Below are positions 1-7,805 of a stretch of DNA of 64,000 bases, piece after piece. Numbering within the stretch: position 1 is the first letter of the stretch; every line of letters starts with the position of its first letter. The DNA comes from G963667675 sp965249215. GTDB taxonomy: Bacteria; Chloroflexota; Dehalococcoidia; Lucifugimonadales; UBA3495. The stretch is taken from the NCBI GenBank assembly GCA_965249215.1, contig CBDFLN010000001.1, positions 620,001-684,000 on the forward strand. The letters run 5' to 3'. The position numbers were made by a program, and so were the translations under genes. The notes below the pieces were generated by a model. That model was not told the DNA's origin and did no database searches. It saw only the letters and a list, made by a program, of their open reading frames with translations.

Positions 1-274
1 CGTTGTTGTAGGCACAGTCCAGCCGCCCGTAAGCCGACACCACCTGCCCGATCAGCGCCGCCGCGTCGGCGGCGCGGGAAACATCGGCGTAGACGAACAT
101 CCCGTCGCCGCCCCTTTCCTTTATGGCGCTCAGGGTTTCTTCTCCGCCGTCGGCGTTGACGTCTGACACCACCACCATAGCCCCCTCCCGCGACATAACC
201 AGCGACGTAGCCCGCCCAATGCCCGACGCCGCTCCGGTGACCAGAGCAACCTTGCCTTCCAGCAAACCCGCCAT
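1..274 (-). CDS. Short-chain dehydrogenase/reductase (SDR), N-terminal part
   Basis: This is the first 91 codons of an NAD(P)-dependent oxidoreductase of the classical SDR family; the rest lies beyond the window edge. It begins with an ATG at 274. The Rossmann dinucleotide motif TGAASGIG is at residues 13-20, an acidic residue (D38, in VSD) ends the second strand and favours NAD(H), and a DVS segment is followed by YNN, the start of the NNAG motif, at the edge. Catalytic Ser-Tyr-Lys residues would be outside the window, so the substrate cannot be guessed. No co-directional neighbour lies close upstream. Confidence 0.9.
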   Translation of the reverse strand, partial: MAGLLEGKVALVTGAASGIGRATSLVMSREGAMVVVSDVNADGGEETLSAIKERGGDGMFVYADVSRAADAAALIGQVVSAYGRLDCAYNN

Positions 275-467
275 TGCCCTAACCTCCTTATTGGTCCCAA
301 GACGCGCCGAACTCCAGGCGCACTGAAAACTTTCCGAAACGGGCGCAGTCCTACTCAGGCTGCGTCAATAATCTCCAGGGGTTAGGTACTACGACCGGAT
401 GGCTCACCTGCGGGCAGGGGCGACAACGAACGGGTTGGTGGGCCGGCGACGGCTAGATCAGGCAGGA

Positions 468-674
468 CTAGCCTGTATGGCAATCCTTGCAACAGTGAAC
501 ACAGCCATTGACCTGATCGTAGTGGTCTTTTGCGGCGTCTACTGCCTCTTGCCAGGTTGTGAAGATCCCAAGATAGGTCCTGTTTTTGATTTCCGGTAAG
601 AATGTGCACTTCGGGTTATGCACCTCGTGGTCTCCATTGGCTTGTGCCACGTCGTTGACGTAGTAAACGTCCAC
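468..674 (-). CDS. Small Cys-rich hypothetical protein (68 aa)
   Basis: A small soluble protein with a GTG start preceded by AGGAG at good spacing (the site reads through TAGGAGTTTCTG). It opens with DVYYVND and has a single Cys-Thr-Phe in the middle (HNPKCTF) and a C-terminal cluster CVHCCKDC that could bind a metal such as zinc. It resembles an unnamed family of about 65-70 residue bacterial proteins that share the YYVN opening, an HEVH segment and the terminal CxxCCxxC. Function is unknown. It stands alone, with no partner gene close on the same strand. Confidence 0.7.
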   Translation of the reverse strand: MDVYYVNDVAQANGDHEVHNPKCTFLPEIKNRTYLGIFTTWQEAVDAAKDHYDQVNGCVHCCKDCHTG

Positions 675-966
675 CAGAAACTCCTATCACAAGTTTTGAA
701 CGAATCGTACCACTCCAAGGTTTTGAAACAATAATAGCACGACTGGGGTGACCCGACCCTCGAAGACTGGCCCAAGAGACCTGGTAGTCTGGGCAGTATT
801 GAGGTTGCCCCATCCTTGGTGCCACATGTGACTAGCATGTGGTGGCCCGGCTTCGCCACTAGCCGGTTGCCAAAACGCCAAGGGGGTGGCAACATAGGTG
901 GCCCGGCACCCAGGTCCTAGAACTATGCACTTGCCGGGGCCAATTCACCGCCAGGATTGTGATCGT

Positions 967-2370
967 ATGGCCTCTTCCAAGAGCAACGTGAGAATAGAGC
1001 GCGATTCCATGGGGTCCATGGAAGTCCCCGAAGACGCCTTGTACGGCGCTTCTACGATGCGGGCCGTGCTCAATTTCCCCATCAGCGATCTTCGTTTTCC
1101 CAGGACCTTTCTCCGTGCTTTGGGCCTAATCAAGCTCGCCGCCGCCAAGACCAACGCGTCCCTGGGACTGCTGGACGAAAACATAGAGGACGCCATAGTG
1201 GCGGCGGCCGAGGAGGTGGCCGAAGGCCGCCTGGACCAGCACTTTGTCCTCGATATATTCCAGACCGGTTCGGGCACTTCGACCAACACCAACGCCAACG
1301 AGGTCATCGCCAACCGGGCCTCGCAGATTCTGGGGGAGGAGCCGGGCTCCCGGTTGGTGCACCCCAATGACCACGTGAACATGGGCCAGTCGTCCAACGA
1401 CGTTATTCCCACCGCCATACATCTGGCGGCGTTGATGGCGGTCCGTGGAGAGTTGGTCCCGGCGCTGCAGGACCTCAAGACCGAGCTCGAACGCAAGTCC
1501 AAGGAGTTCTGGCCTATAGTCAAGACGGGCCGCACTCACCTGCAGGACGCAACCCCCATCCGCCTGGGGCAGGAATTCCAGGGCTACGCCGGGCAGGTGG
1601 ATTACAGCCTGCTGCGCCTGGGTCGGCTGCAGGAGGCGTTGGCCGAGGTAGCCCTGGGCGGCACCGCAGTGGGCACCGGCGTGAACACCCACCCTGAGTT
1701 CGCTTCTAAGACGTGCGAGACGCTGTGCAAAATTGCGGGGGTAAACATCAGGGAGACGGGAAATCACTTCCAGGCCCAATCAACCCTGGACGCCGTTGTC
1801 GAAGCAAGCGGAATCCTGAAGACAATCGCCGTCAGCCTGCACAAGATTGCCAACGATATCCGCCTCATCGCCTCCGGCCCCAGGGCAGGACTGGGCGAGA
1901 TAACTTTGCCCGAGGTGCAGCCGGGAAGTTCGATAATGCCCGGCAAAGTGAACCCGGTAATCTCCGAGTCTGTGGTCCAGGTGGTGGCCCAGGTGGTGGG
2001 CAACGACGCCGCGGTGGTCATGGCGGGCCAGGGAAGCTACTTCGAGTTGAACACGATGATGCCGGTGGCGGCCTACAATCTTCTCCAGTCCATCTCGCTG
2101 CTGGCAGCCTCGGCGAGCAATTTCTCCTGGCAGTGCGTCAGCGGCATCCAGGCGACTTCAACGGGGCCGGAGATGGTGGAAAGGGGCCTGATGCTGGGGA
2201 CCGCCTTGTCGCCGGCCATCGGCTACGACGCCGCCGCGGCCATCGCCAAGGAAGCTGCGGCCACGGGCAAGACGATAAGGGAGGTGGCCAAGCTCAAGAC
2301 CGACCTATCCGACGCAGAGCTCGACCGCCTGCTTAAACCGGAGGCTATGACTCAGCCGGGCGTGGGGTAG
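967..2370 (+). CDS. fumC: Class II fumarate hydratase (fumarase/aspartase superfamily)
   Basis: Predicted to interconvert fumarate and malate in the TCA cycle. The protein is 467 aa from the ATG at 967, the usual length for FumC. The superfamily signature GSSIMPGKVNP lies at about residues 319-329. TGSGTSTNTNANEV near residue 100 and HPNDHVNMGQSSND near residue 132 resemble fumarase more than aspartase. The TGSGT segment argues for FumC, but aspartate ammonia-lyase cannot be excluded without alignment. An in-frame upstream codon at 898 would add 23 unconserved residues, so the later start is preferred; no strong ribosome site is visible for either. Confidence 0.88.
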   Translation: MASSKSNVRIERDSMGSMEVPEDALYGASTMRAVLNFPISDLRFPRTFLRALGLIKLAAAKTNASLGLLDENIEDAIVAAAEEVAEGRLDQHFVLDIFQTGSGTSTNTNANEVIANRASQILGEEPGSRLVHPNDHVNMGQSSNDVIPTAIHLAALMAVRGELVPALQDLKTELERKSKEFWPIVKTGRTHLQDATPIRLGQEFQGYAGQVDYSLLRLGRLQEALAEVALGGTAVGTGVNTHPEFASKTCETLCKIAGVNIRETGNHFQAQSTLDAVVEASGILKTIAVSLHKIANDIRLIASGPRAGLGEITLPEVQPGSSIMPGKVNPVISESVVQVVAQVVGNDAAVVMAGQGSYFELNTMMPVAAYNLLQSISLLAASASNFSWQCVSGIQATSTGPEMVERGLMLGTALSPAIGYDAAAAIAKEAAATGKTIREVAKLKTDLSDAELDRLLKPEAMTQPGVG

Positions 2371-2374
2371 TCCG

Positions 2375-2779
2375 TCAGGCGCCCGGCTCCAACTGCAGCC
2401 CCATGGCCAGGGCCGCTGCCACGCACTCGCCGCACCGGTCGTCCAGCGAGTGGCCCGTTGCGCTCCAGATGTTCTCGCTGCGCAGGCCGCACAGGTAGAC
2501 CGGTTCGATTTCCTCTATGCCCAGATCCTGGATGTAGTGGACCTTGCCGGTCCTTTCCTCGTTGGCCCACCACCAATGGGGCAATTGCCGGTCCAATTCC
2601 AGGTAGGACTTCTTATACCGGTCCAGCCACCCTTCCTCCGGAAGCTCGACGACCCAGTACTCGCCCTGGGGTCCCCGCTCCCGGAAGGCTTTCAACTCCC
2701 CGTTGCGTATGGACTCCCTGATGGTCCGCTGGGAGACGTTCAGACGGTAGGACGCCTCTTGGATTCTTACCCTAACCAA
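2375..2779 (-). CDS. Excisionase/MerR-like helix-turn-helix protein
   Basis: A 134 aa protein with a TTG start at 2779 preceded by GGGAGG. The N-terminal 35 residues form a MerR/excisionase-type HTH (EASYRLNVSQRTIRESIRNGEL, ending in a wing-like KAFRERGPQG). The C-terminal half contains HYIQDLG, a CGL turn and a CGEC pair, perhaps a small metal-binding domain; similar modules with a tyrosine-isoleucine strand and a terminal CxxC occur in phage and plasmid proteins. It lies 110 bp downstream of the first ilvB on the same strand but separated by a REP-like hairpin, so co-transcription is doubtful. DNA-binding regulator of unknown target. Confidence 0.6.
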   Translation of the reverse strand: MVRVRIQEASYRLNVSQRTIRESIRNGELKAFRERGPQGEYWVVELPEEGWLDRYKKSYLELDRQLPHWWWANEERTGKVHYIQDLGIEEIEPVYLCGLRSENIWSATGHSLDDRCGECVAAALAMGLQLEPGA

Positions 2780-2844
2780 ATCAGCCTCCCGGGGCTGCGC
2801 CCGCCGGCGGGATCGATGCGCGCCGGCCTTGGGTAAGGCCAGGA

Positions 2845-2872
2845 GATTCCGGCTCGGGGGCCGGAATGACGG
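2845..2872. repeat. REP-like hairpin repeat
   Basis: Inverted repeat CCGGC/GCCGG around a short loop, with the outer frame GATTCC...GGAATGACGG. Near-copies are at 12161-12188, 25528-25551, 47953-47978 and 62836-62863, always between genes. Confidence 0.6.
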
Positions 2873-2889
2873 TTACGCAAAGGGCTGCC

Positions 2890-4605
2890 TCAGCGGCCGG
2901 ACGAAAGCGACGGGTCTTCGACCGTGTCGGCCAGGGAGCCGCCGGGCGGCACCATGGGGTAGACGTTGCCCACAGGCTCGACTACGAACTCAATTACGAA
3001 CGGCCCGTCGTACTCCTGTGCCTGGCGCAGGGCCGGAAGCACGTCCTCTTGCTCGGTGACCCGCAGGGCGGGAATGTCATAGGCGTTGGCCAGCTTAACG
3101 TAGTCAGGACCTGGGATCGGGACCTCCTTCAGGTGTTGCTCGAAGAACAGTTCCTGCCATTGGCGCACCATGCCCAGGTAGCCGTTGTTGAACAGGGCTA
3201 CTTTCACAGGCAACTTGGCTTCCATGGCCGTGGCCAGTTCTTGCAAGGTCATCTGGAAGCCGCCATCGCCGGCGATGCTCCACACCGTTGCGCCGGGACG
3301 GGCCGCCTGGGCGCCCAGGGCACCGGGCAGCTCGAACCCCATTGCCCCCAGTCCTCCCGATGAAACGAAGCTGTTGGCCCGGTTAAAGGACAGGAACTGA
3401 GCGGCCCACATCTGGTGCTGGCCCACCCCGGTGACGACAACCGAGTCGGGATTCTCCTGGATCAGCCCGTTGAGCGCAGCCATCACCTGCTGCGCCTGGA
3501 GGTTGTCCGACTTAGGGATGTCCAACGAGGGGTGGTCCCGCCGCTGGTCCCGGATGAAGCCCATCCACTCCGGCCGGTCCACGTAGCTCACCAGGGGGAG
3601 CAGGGCTTGCAGCACCGCCTTGGCGTCGCCGACCAAGGGCACTTCGACGGGCACGTTCCGGCCGACTTGGGAAGGCTCGATGTCCAGGTGAATTATCCGG
3701 GCGTGGGGAGCGAAGGTGGAGGCCTTTCCGGTCACGCGGTCGTCGAATCGCATACCCAGGCCGATGATCACGTCAGCTTGGTCCACCGCCATGTTGGACC
3801 AGTACATGCCGTGCATGCCCATCATGCCCAGGCTCAGGGGGTGGTTGGCCGGAAAGCCGCCCAGGCCCAGGAGCGTGCTGATGACAGGAATGCCGGTGGT
3901 CTCCGCAAGGGCCTGCACCTCGGCGGATGCGCCGGAGCTGAGAACTCCGTGCCCCGTTATGATGACGGGCCGCTTAGCTTCGCCGATCAACCTGGCGGCG
4001 TCGTGCACCGCTTCCAATGTCTCTTGAGAAACGGGCCGGGCGCAGGGCTCCGGGATTTCGGGGTATTCCGCCTCTGTTTCTTCCAACTGAACGTCCCTGG
4101 GGACGTCGATGAGCACCGGCCCCGGGCGGCCGTCCATTGCGGTGAAGAAGGCCTCACGGAAGATGGTGGCCAGGTCGTTGGGGGACATGACCAGGAAGGT
4201 CTTCTTGGTGAAAGCGGCGGCGATGGAGCAGATGTCGCATTCCTGGAACGCCTCGGTTCCCATGACCGGCCTGGCAACCTGGCCTGTGATGGCCACCATG
4301 GGCACCGAGTCGGACTTGGCCCCCATGATGCCGGTAACCAGGTTGGTGGCGCCGGGGCCAGAGGTGGCGACGCAGACACCGGGCCTGCCGGTGACCCTGG
4401 CGTAGGCGTCGGCCGCGTGGGCCGACGCTTGTTCGTGCCGCACCAGAATGTGGCGCAACTGAGGATAGCCCCAGAGGGCGTCATAGAAAGGGAGGATTGC
4501 TCCGCCGGGATAGCCGAAGATGACGTCGACCCCTTCCCGCAGCAGGCTCTCACACATGATTTCAGCGCCTTTGAGCTTCCCTTTGGATTCCACGTTGGAT
4601 TTCAC
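2890..4605 (-). CDS. ilvB: Acetolactate synthase large subunit, stand-alone copy
   Basis: Thiamine-diphosphate enzyme that makes acetolactate (or acetohydroxybutyrate) in branched-chain amino acid synthesis. The N-terminal FGYPGG and the RHEQASAHAADAYAR segment with the catalytic Glu are typical, as are the central FDDRVTG and the C-terminal ThDP motif GDGGFQMT...NN. The GTG at 4605 is chosen because GGAGG sits five bases upstream (GGAGGCCGCC before GTG); this gives 571 aa. An ATG at 4674 gives 594 aa but has no ribosome site. No small subunit gene follows. It is the second ilvB in the window (the other is at 32889) and has its own promoter and T-box leader. Confidence 0.93.
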   Translation of the reverse strand: MKSNVESKGKLKGAEIMCESLLREGVDVIFGYPGGAILPFYDALWGYPQLRHILVRHEQASAHAADAYARVTGRPGVCVATSGPGATNLVTGIMGAKSDSVPMVAITGQVARPVMGTEAFQECDICSIAAAFTKKTFLVMSPNDLATIFREAFFTAMDGRPGPVLIDVPRDVQLEETEAEYPEIPEPCARPVSQETLEAVHDAARLIGEAKRPVIITGHGVLSSGASAEVQALAETTGIPVISTLLGLGGFPANHPLSLGMMGMHGMYWSNMAVDQADVIIGLGMRFDDRVTGKASTFAPHARIIHLDIEPSQVGRNVPVEVPLVGDAKAVLQALLPLVSYVDRPEWMGFIRDQRRDHPSLDIPKSDNLQAQQVMAALNGLIQENPDSVVVTGVGQHQMWAAQFLSFNRANSFVSSGGLGAMGFELPGALGAQAARPGATVWSIAGDGGFQMTLQELATAMEAKLPVKVALFNNGYLGMVRQWQELFFEQHLKEVPIPGPDYVKLANAYDIPALRVTEQEDVLPALRQAQEYDGPFVIEFVVEPVGNVYPMVPPGGSLADTVEDPSLSSGR

Positions 4606-4750
4606 GGCGGCCTCCGAGCGGCCCGACGCTCCCAGGGCTGGAAGGGTGGGCCCGATCAATTGTGAATGTCCCATCGCCCTGAAGGCGATGCCTCACCCTG
4701 ATGCTCAACCTGCTGACAAGAGCCTCGGGAGGGCCGCTAGTTGGCCAAAG

Positions 4751-4779
4751 AAAAATCCCGTCCTCTATAGGGACGGGAT
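4751..4779 (-). terminator. T-box terminator hairpin upstream of stand-alone ilvB
   Basis: Nine-base stem ATCCCGTCC/GGACGGGAT followed on the minus strand by a run of five T. It lies directly after the T-box sequence, so it is the terminator arm of the riboswitch. Confidence 0.88.
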
Positions 4780-5020
4780 CTAAAGATTCCCGCGGTACCA
4801 CCCTATTTGCCCGCCTGGGGGCGGGCCTCTCTAGCAGGACACCAACATGCCCCGTCGTTGCTAACGGGCGACGACCCCGTCCCGGCCTACACAGCCTTCG
4901 TGAGAAGGGCTTCAGCCAGCGGCTCCGGAGGGATTTTCGAATAAGATCGGCGCGCCTGCTTCCACCAGTCCAGGCTCGCTCTCCGCCTACCCTTACCTAC
5001 TCGTCTCCATCACAGCCTTT
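4751..5020 (-). promoter_or_regulatory. T-box riboswitch leader, predicted AUC (Ile) specifier
   Basis: About 270-nt leader on the minus strand. The conserved T-box GGGTGGTACCGCGG is at 4803-4790, just before the terminator. Upstream are an AGTA stem-I motif (GACGAGTAGG), the GCTGGCTGA region and a CGCCCGTTA segment, all in the normal order. Aligning this leader with the second T-box (34.6-34.9 kb) on the shared CCGGAGC places codon ATC at 4934-4932 in the specifier position, which would read tRNA-Ile(GAT). The specifier call is inference from that alignment; a CTT lies nearby at other positions. Confidence 0.9.
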
Positions 5021-5027
5021 GGCGACA

Positions 5028-5056
5028 AAATTACCACACCAGGATTCTCGTGTCAA
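5028..5056 (-). promoter_or_regulatory. Sigma-70-type promoter for T-box/ilvB
   Basis: Minus-strand TTGACA (5056-5051), 17-bp spacer, TAATTT (5033-5028). Transcription would start near 5020, exactly where the T-box leader begins. Confidence 0.75.
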
Positions 5057-5100
5057 CAGAAATGGAACGGAGAGAAGTGCATTTGTCCCGGAGGCGACTA

Positions 5101-6823
5101 AGCCCGAATCCACCGAAGGAGGGCGTCGGGTTAGCGTCCTGAAGCGGCAAGAAGGTGCTCCTGTGCTTCTGGGATAATGGTTTTGTAGCAAAAAACCGAC
5201 CCCGGAAAAGGAGCACCCAATAGATGCTGCCACGCAACCACCCCGACCGGATCCAAATCACCTTCGACGACCGCCGCTTGGTGGCCAATGCCGGGCTGCT
5301 CCTTCCGGCCACCCTGGCGCGGCACCTCGGCCTGCCCGAACTCGTCCGGCAGCGCCTCGACCTGGGCGATGCCCCGGGGCGGGCGAACACGAGCGACAAG
5401 ATGATGACGCTGGTGGCGTCTGCGCTGGCTGGGGGCGACTGCATTGACGACGCCGATGTGTTGCGCACCGGGGGGACGGCCTGCACCCTGGGCGGCACGG
5501 TCAAGGCGCCATCCACCCTGGGCACCTTCCTGCGCAGCTTCCGGTGGGGCCACGTCCGTCAACTCGACCGGGTGAGCCGCGAGTTGCTGGCCCGGGCTTG
5601 GCAGGCCGGGGCGGGACCCGGCGACGGGCCCCTGACCATTGACCTGGACTCCACCATCTGCGAGACCTACGGACTGGCCAAGGAGGGCGCACGCCACCAC
5701 GGCTATACCGGCAAGCGGGGCTATCACCCGCTGTTGGCCGTCGCCGCCGGCACCGGCGACGTGCTGATGTCCCGGCTGCGCGAGGGCCGCGCCAACACCG
5801 CCCGGGGCGCCGCCCACTTTCTGCGGGAGACGGTGGGGCGGGTACGCTACGCCGGGGCCAACGGACGACTCACGCTACGGGCCGACAGCGGGTTCTACAC
5901 TCATGGCGTGGTATCCGTCTGCCGCAAGATGGATGTCCGCTTCTCCATCACCATCCGCCAGCACAAGAGCCTGCGCAATCTCATCGAGACGATACCCGAG
6001 GATGCCTGGACTCCCATTCCCTACTGGATGGACGGCGCCGCCGATGTGGCCGAGACCACCTGCACTCCCTTCCAGAGTGAACCTGACGCCGCGCCGGTGC
6101 GGCTCATCGTCCGGCGTGTGAAGCCCACGCCCGGTTCCCAGTTGGCCCTCTTCGCCAAATACAGCTATCACGGCTTCATCACCGACCGGGACGGGGAGTT
6201 GCTCGAACTGGAGGCTGACCATCGCCGCCACGCCGAGATCGAGAATGCCATACGCGACCTCAAGTACGGCGTCGGGCTCAACCATCTCCCCTCGGGCCGC
6301 TTCGCCGCCAACGGCGCCTGGCTGGCCGTCCAGACGATGGCCCACAACCTGGCCCGCTGGACCGCGCGGATCGGTCTGGGAGAGCGGATAGCCACCACCA
6401 AGACCCTCCGGCGGCGGTTCTTCTCCCTGGCCGGACGGCTCACCCGCTCGGCACGCCGGTTGACCCTGCATCTTCCGGATCGCTGGCCTTGGGCTGAGAA
6501 GTTCAGCCGCGCCTTGGCCCGGCTGCGAGCCATTCCACTCCCGGCCTGACGGCACCGTCGGCGACCGACCCACCCACCGGACAACCGAAGATCCCCGCAG
6601 ACTCGCGCCAGCCCGGTCCGAGAGAGTTCCCTGCTGCGTATTCTCTCGCCATCCCGCGCATCGCAGCTCCTGCAGACGCCCATAGGGGCCCCTGTGCGGC
6701 GATGAAGACCGTCCGCCGACCTCCCTACCCCAAATGGAACCCAGGCTATTTCCCCTGTAGCTCCCTCATCCCCCTTCCGCTTTCCTCACGCCGTCCATCG
6801 GTGTCCTTCGGTGGATTCGGGCT
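5101..6823 (+). mobile_element. IS1380-family insertion sequence, intact copy
   Basis: A 1723-bp unit bounded by a perfect 20-bp inverted repeat (AGCCCGAATCCACCGAAGGA at 5101-5120 and its complement at 6804-6823) and carrying one transposase gene. A second copy lies inverted at 25678-27905 and shares sequence out to these same ends. The outer 20 bp also occurs beside dispersed repeats, so the true IS ends could lie slightly inside. A target duplication could not be recognised. The left end sits only 45 bp upstream of the ilvB promoter. Confidence 0.8.
5224..6549 (+). CDS. IS1380-family transposase
   Basis: A 441 aa DDE transposase. The first catalytic Asp is in TIDLDSTICETYG, followed by the family's GYTGKRGYHPLLAV segment; the second is in LRADSGFYTHG; the third acidic residue lies in the HAEIENAIRDLKYG segment, where IS1380 proteins have their conserved Glu. 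The C-terminal region is Arg-rich. A GGAGC site lies shortly before the ATG at 5224. The gene is uninterrupted and normal in length, so the element may be active. A near-identical but 5'-damaged copy is present at 25952-27264. Confidence 0.93.
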   Translation: MLPRNHPDRIQITFDDRRLVANAGLLLPATLARHLGLPELVRQRLDLGDAPGRANTSDKMMTLVASALAGGDCIDDADVLRTGGTACTLGGTVKAPSTLGTFLRSFRWGHVRQLDRVSRELLARAWQAGAGPGDGPLTIDLDSTICETYGLAKEGARHHGYTGKRGYHPLLAVAAGTGDVLMSRLREGRANTARGAAHFLRETVGRVRYAGANGRLTLRADSGFYTHGVVSVCRKMDVRFSITIRQHKSLRNLIETIPEDAWTPIPYWMDGAADVAETTCTPFQSEPDAAPVRLIVRRVKPTPGSQLALFAKYSYHGFITDRDGELLELEADHRRHAEIENAIRDLKYGVGLNHLPSGRFAANGAWLAVQTMAHNLARWTARIGLGERIATTKTLRRRFFSLAGRLTRSARRLTLHLPDRWPWAEKFSRALARLRAIPLPA

Positions 6824-7013
6824 AAGTCCGCCGCCGCCTCGTAGGAGGCGTTGGAGAATCGGCCTTGCGGTGGTCTAGCTCCGTTAGCATCTGAATCACC
6901 GTCTGGTTGAACTGTATTTGGTGGAGCAGGGCCATTCCTAGAGCGGTGTTTTGGGTAGCGTGATTAGATGCGATGCTTAGGAGAACTGTCCTTGGAAAGG
7001 GGTGTTCTGACAA
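6822..7013 (-). CDS. Small hypothetical protein (63 aa)
   Basis: Begins with a TTG at 7013, four bases after the stop of the 43-codon gene upstream, so it may be translated by coupling. The middle reads as a helix-rich segment (ALGMALLHQIQFNQTVIQML) and the end is a basic PPTRRRRT tail. The stop codon falls within the terminal repeat of the IS1380 element (ending 6823), so the original C-terminus may have been replaced by the insertion. No family recognised. Confidence 0.4.
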   Translation of the reverse strand: MSEHPFPRTVLLSIASNHATQNTALGMALLHQIQFNQTVIQMLTELDHRKADSPTPPTRRRRT

Positions 7014-7016
7014 TTC

Positions 7017-7148
7017 TTATACCGAACCGCTACCGGGACGTTGTGCCTCACACTCTTGTTCAATAGCCGAATAGAAGCTGTCCAAATAAGTTTGCACTCC
7101 GTTTAGAATTTCCATCCGGCGGTCCCATTGTTCATCCGTCTGTGCCAT
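7017..7148 (-). CDS. Very small hypothetical protein (43 aa)
   Basis: ATG at 7148 with a strong ribosome site AAGGAG seven bases upstream, reading 43 codons to a TAA. It begins MAQTDEQWDRRMEILNG and is acidic with one Cys. It is too short for usual gene calling but the ribosome site, the codon use and the position in a co-directional run of small genes support it. No family recognised. Confidence 0.5.
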   Translation of the reverse strand: MAQTDEQWDRRMEILNGVQTYLDSFYSAIEQECEAQRPGSGSV

Positions 7149-7193
7149 GTTATTCTCCTTTTCGTTCGCCCTGACCAGAGGAGCGTTAAGAAA

Positions 7194-7436
7194 CTACCCG
7201 CGTTCTGCTGCTCTCTGTTCTTCCAATGGGGATTGGCCGTCTTTAGTCCAGCCGAGCACATAGACCGGATATTGGCTTGGCCCGTTGTCGCTGGCGATGC
7301 TATTCGAGTAAACGTTGAGCAATAGCCACCCTTCTGCCAAGTAGTCGTTTACGTCAACGTCTCGACCGCCTATCCTGCTTACCATATTGCCGGAAACCTC
7401 GACTACGCGTCTAACTTCTTCGATCCTTCGTTCCAT
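7194..7436 (-). CDS. Small hypothetical protein (80 aa)
   Basis: From the ATG at 7436 the product begins MERRIEEVRRVVEVSG and carries a DVNDYLAEGW segment followed by a YPVYVLGW strand. The 'LAxGW...yVLGW' pattern recurs in unnamed small proteins, but no function is known. The start overlaps by 34 bases the preceding 50-codon frame, and the ribosome site is weak (GGGATGGCCGAGAA). A one-base frameshift would join the two frames into one protein, so the start is uncertain. Confidence 0.55.
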   Translation of the reverse strand: MERRIEEVRRVVEVSGNMVSRIGGRDVDVNDYLAEGWLLLNVYSNSIASDNGPSQYPVYVLGWTKDGQSPLEEQRAAERG

Positions 7437-7555
7437 TTCTCGGCCATCCCGCAAAAATTGTCCTTCCCGCCATGGGCTTGAGGACCGGCTCCTTTGTTCA
7501 CACCGCACTGGTGCGCACCGTAGGCAGAGAGTGGTAGATTAGGGATCTCGCTCAT
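7403..7555 (-). CDS. Small hypothetical protein or N-terminal part of the next gene (50 aa)
   Basis: ATG at 7555 preceded by GGGGAGG with three bases between, one of the best ribosome sites of the island; the start overlaps the end of the 83-aa gene. The product begins MSEIPNLPLSAYGAHQCG and ends 34 bases inside the next frame. Either a real short protein or the true N-terminus of the 80-aa protein separated by a frameshift. No family recognised. Confidence 0.4.
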   Translation of the reverse strand: MSEIPNLPLSAYGAHQCGVNKGAGPQAHGGKDNFCGMAEKWNEGSKKLDA

Positions 7556-7790
7556 CGTCCTCCCCGGGGTCATCAGGCATATCAATGTGATCCGGAAGGC
7601 GTCTTGGAATGACTACCAAGCCTGCTACGTCGACAATCCTGTAGCCATGCTCAAGCCAATTCCACCTTCCGGTGGTTTTCCATGTATAAACCTCGCCGTT
7701 CACGCTCTCCGCATATGCTTCCGCTTTTCCCGCGTCCATAAGCTCAAAGAATTCAATGTCTTCTAATATGAGTTGTAGTGTCTGTTTCAT
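7539..7790 (-). CDS. Small acidic hypothetical protein (83 aa)
   Basis: ATG at 7790 with GGAG eight bases upstream. It opens with a helix (TLQLILEDIEFFELMDAGKA), has a central strand region (GEVYTWKTTGRW, YRIVDVAGLVVIP) and ends in a very acidic tail (DDPGEDDERD). No domain recognised. It starts 16 bp after the stop of the PLD-nuclease gene on the same strand and overlaps the next short gene, so these genes look like one transcription unit. A role as a partner or inhibitor of the nuclease is conceivable but not shown. Confidence 0.6.
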   Translation of the reverse strand: MKQTLQLILEDIEFFELMDAGKAEAYAESVNGEVYTWKTTGRWNWLEHGYRIVDVAGLVVIPRRLPDHIDMPDDPGEDDERDP

Positions 7791-7805
7791 GGGTAATCTC
7801 CGTGT

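Noticed and set aside
539..895. 118-codon frame on the minus strand
   Set aside because: It overlaps the small Cys-rich gene in another frame and shows a random composition.
898..966. Longer N-terminus for the fumarase
   Set aside because: The 23 extra residues have no conservation and the family begins at the later ATG.
3415..4665. 416-codon open frame on the plus strand
   Set aside because: Antisense to the ilvB gene; high GC keeps it open. Composition is Gly/His/Val-rich without any motif.
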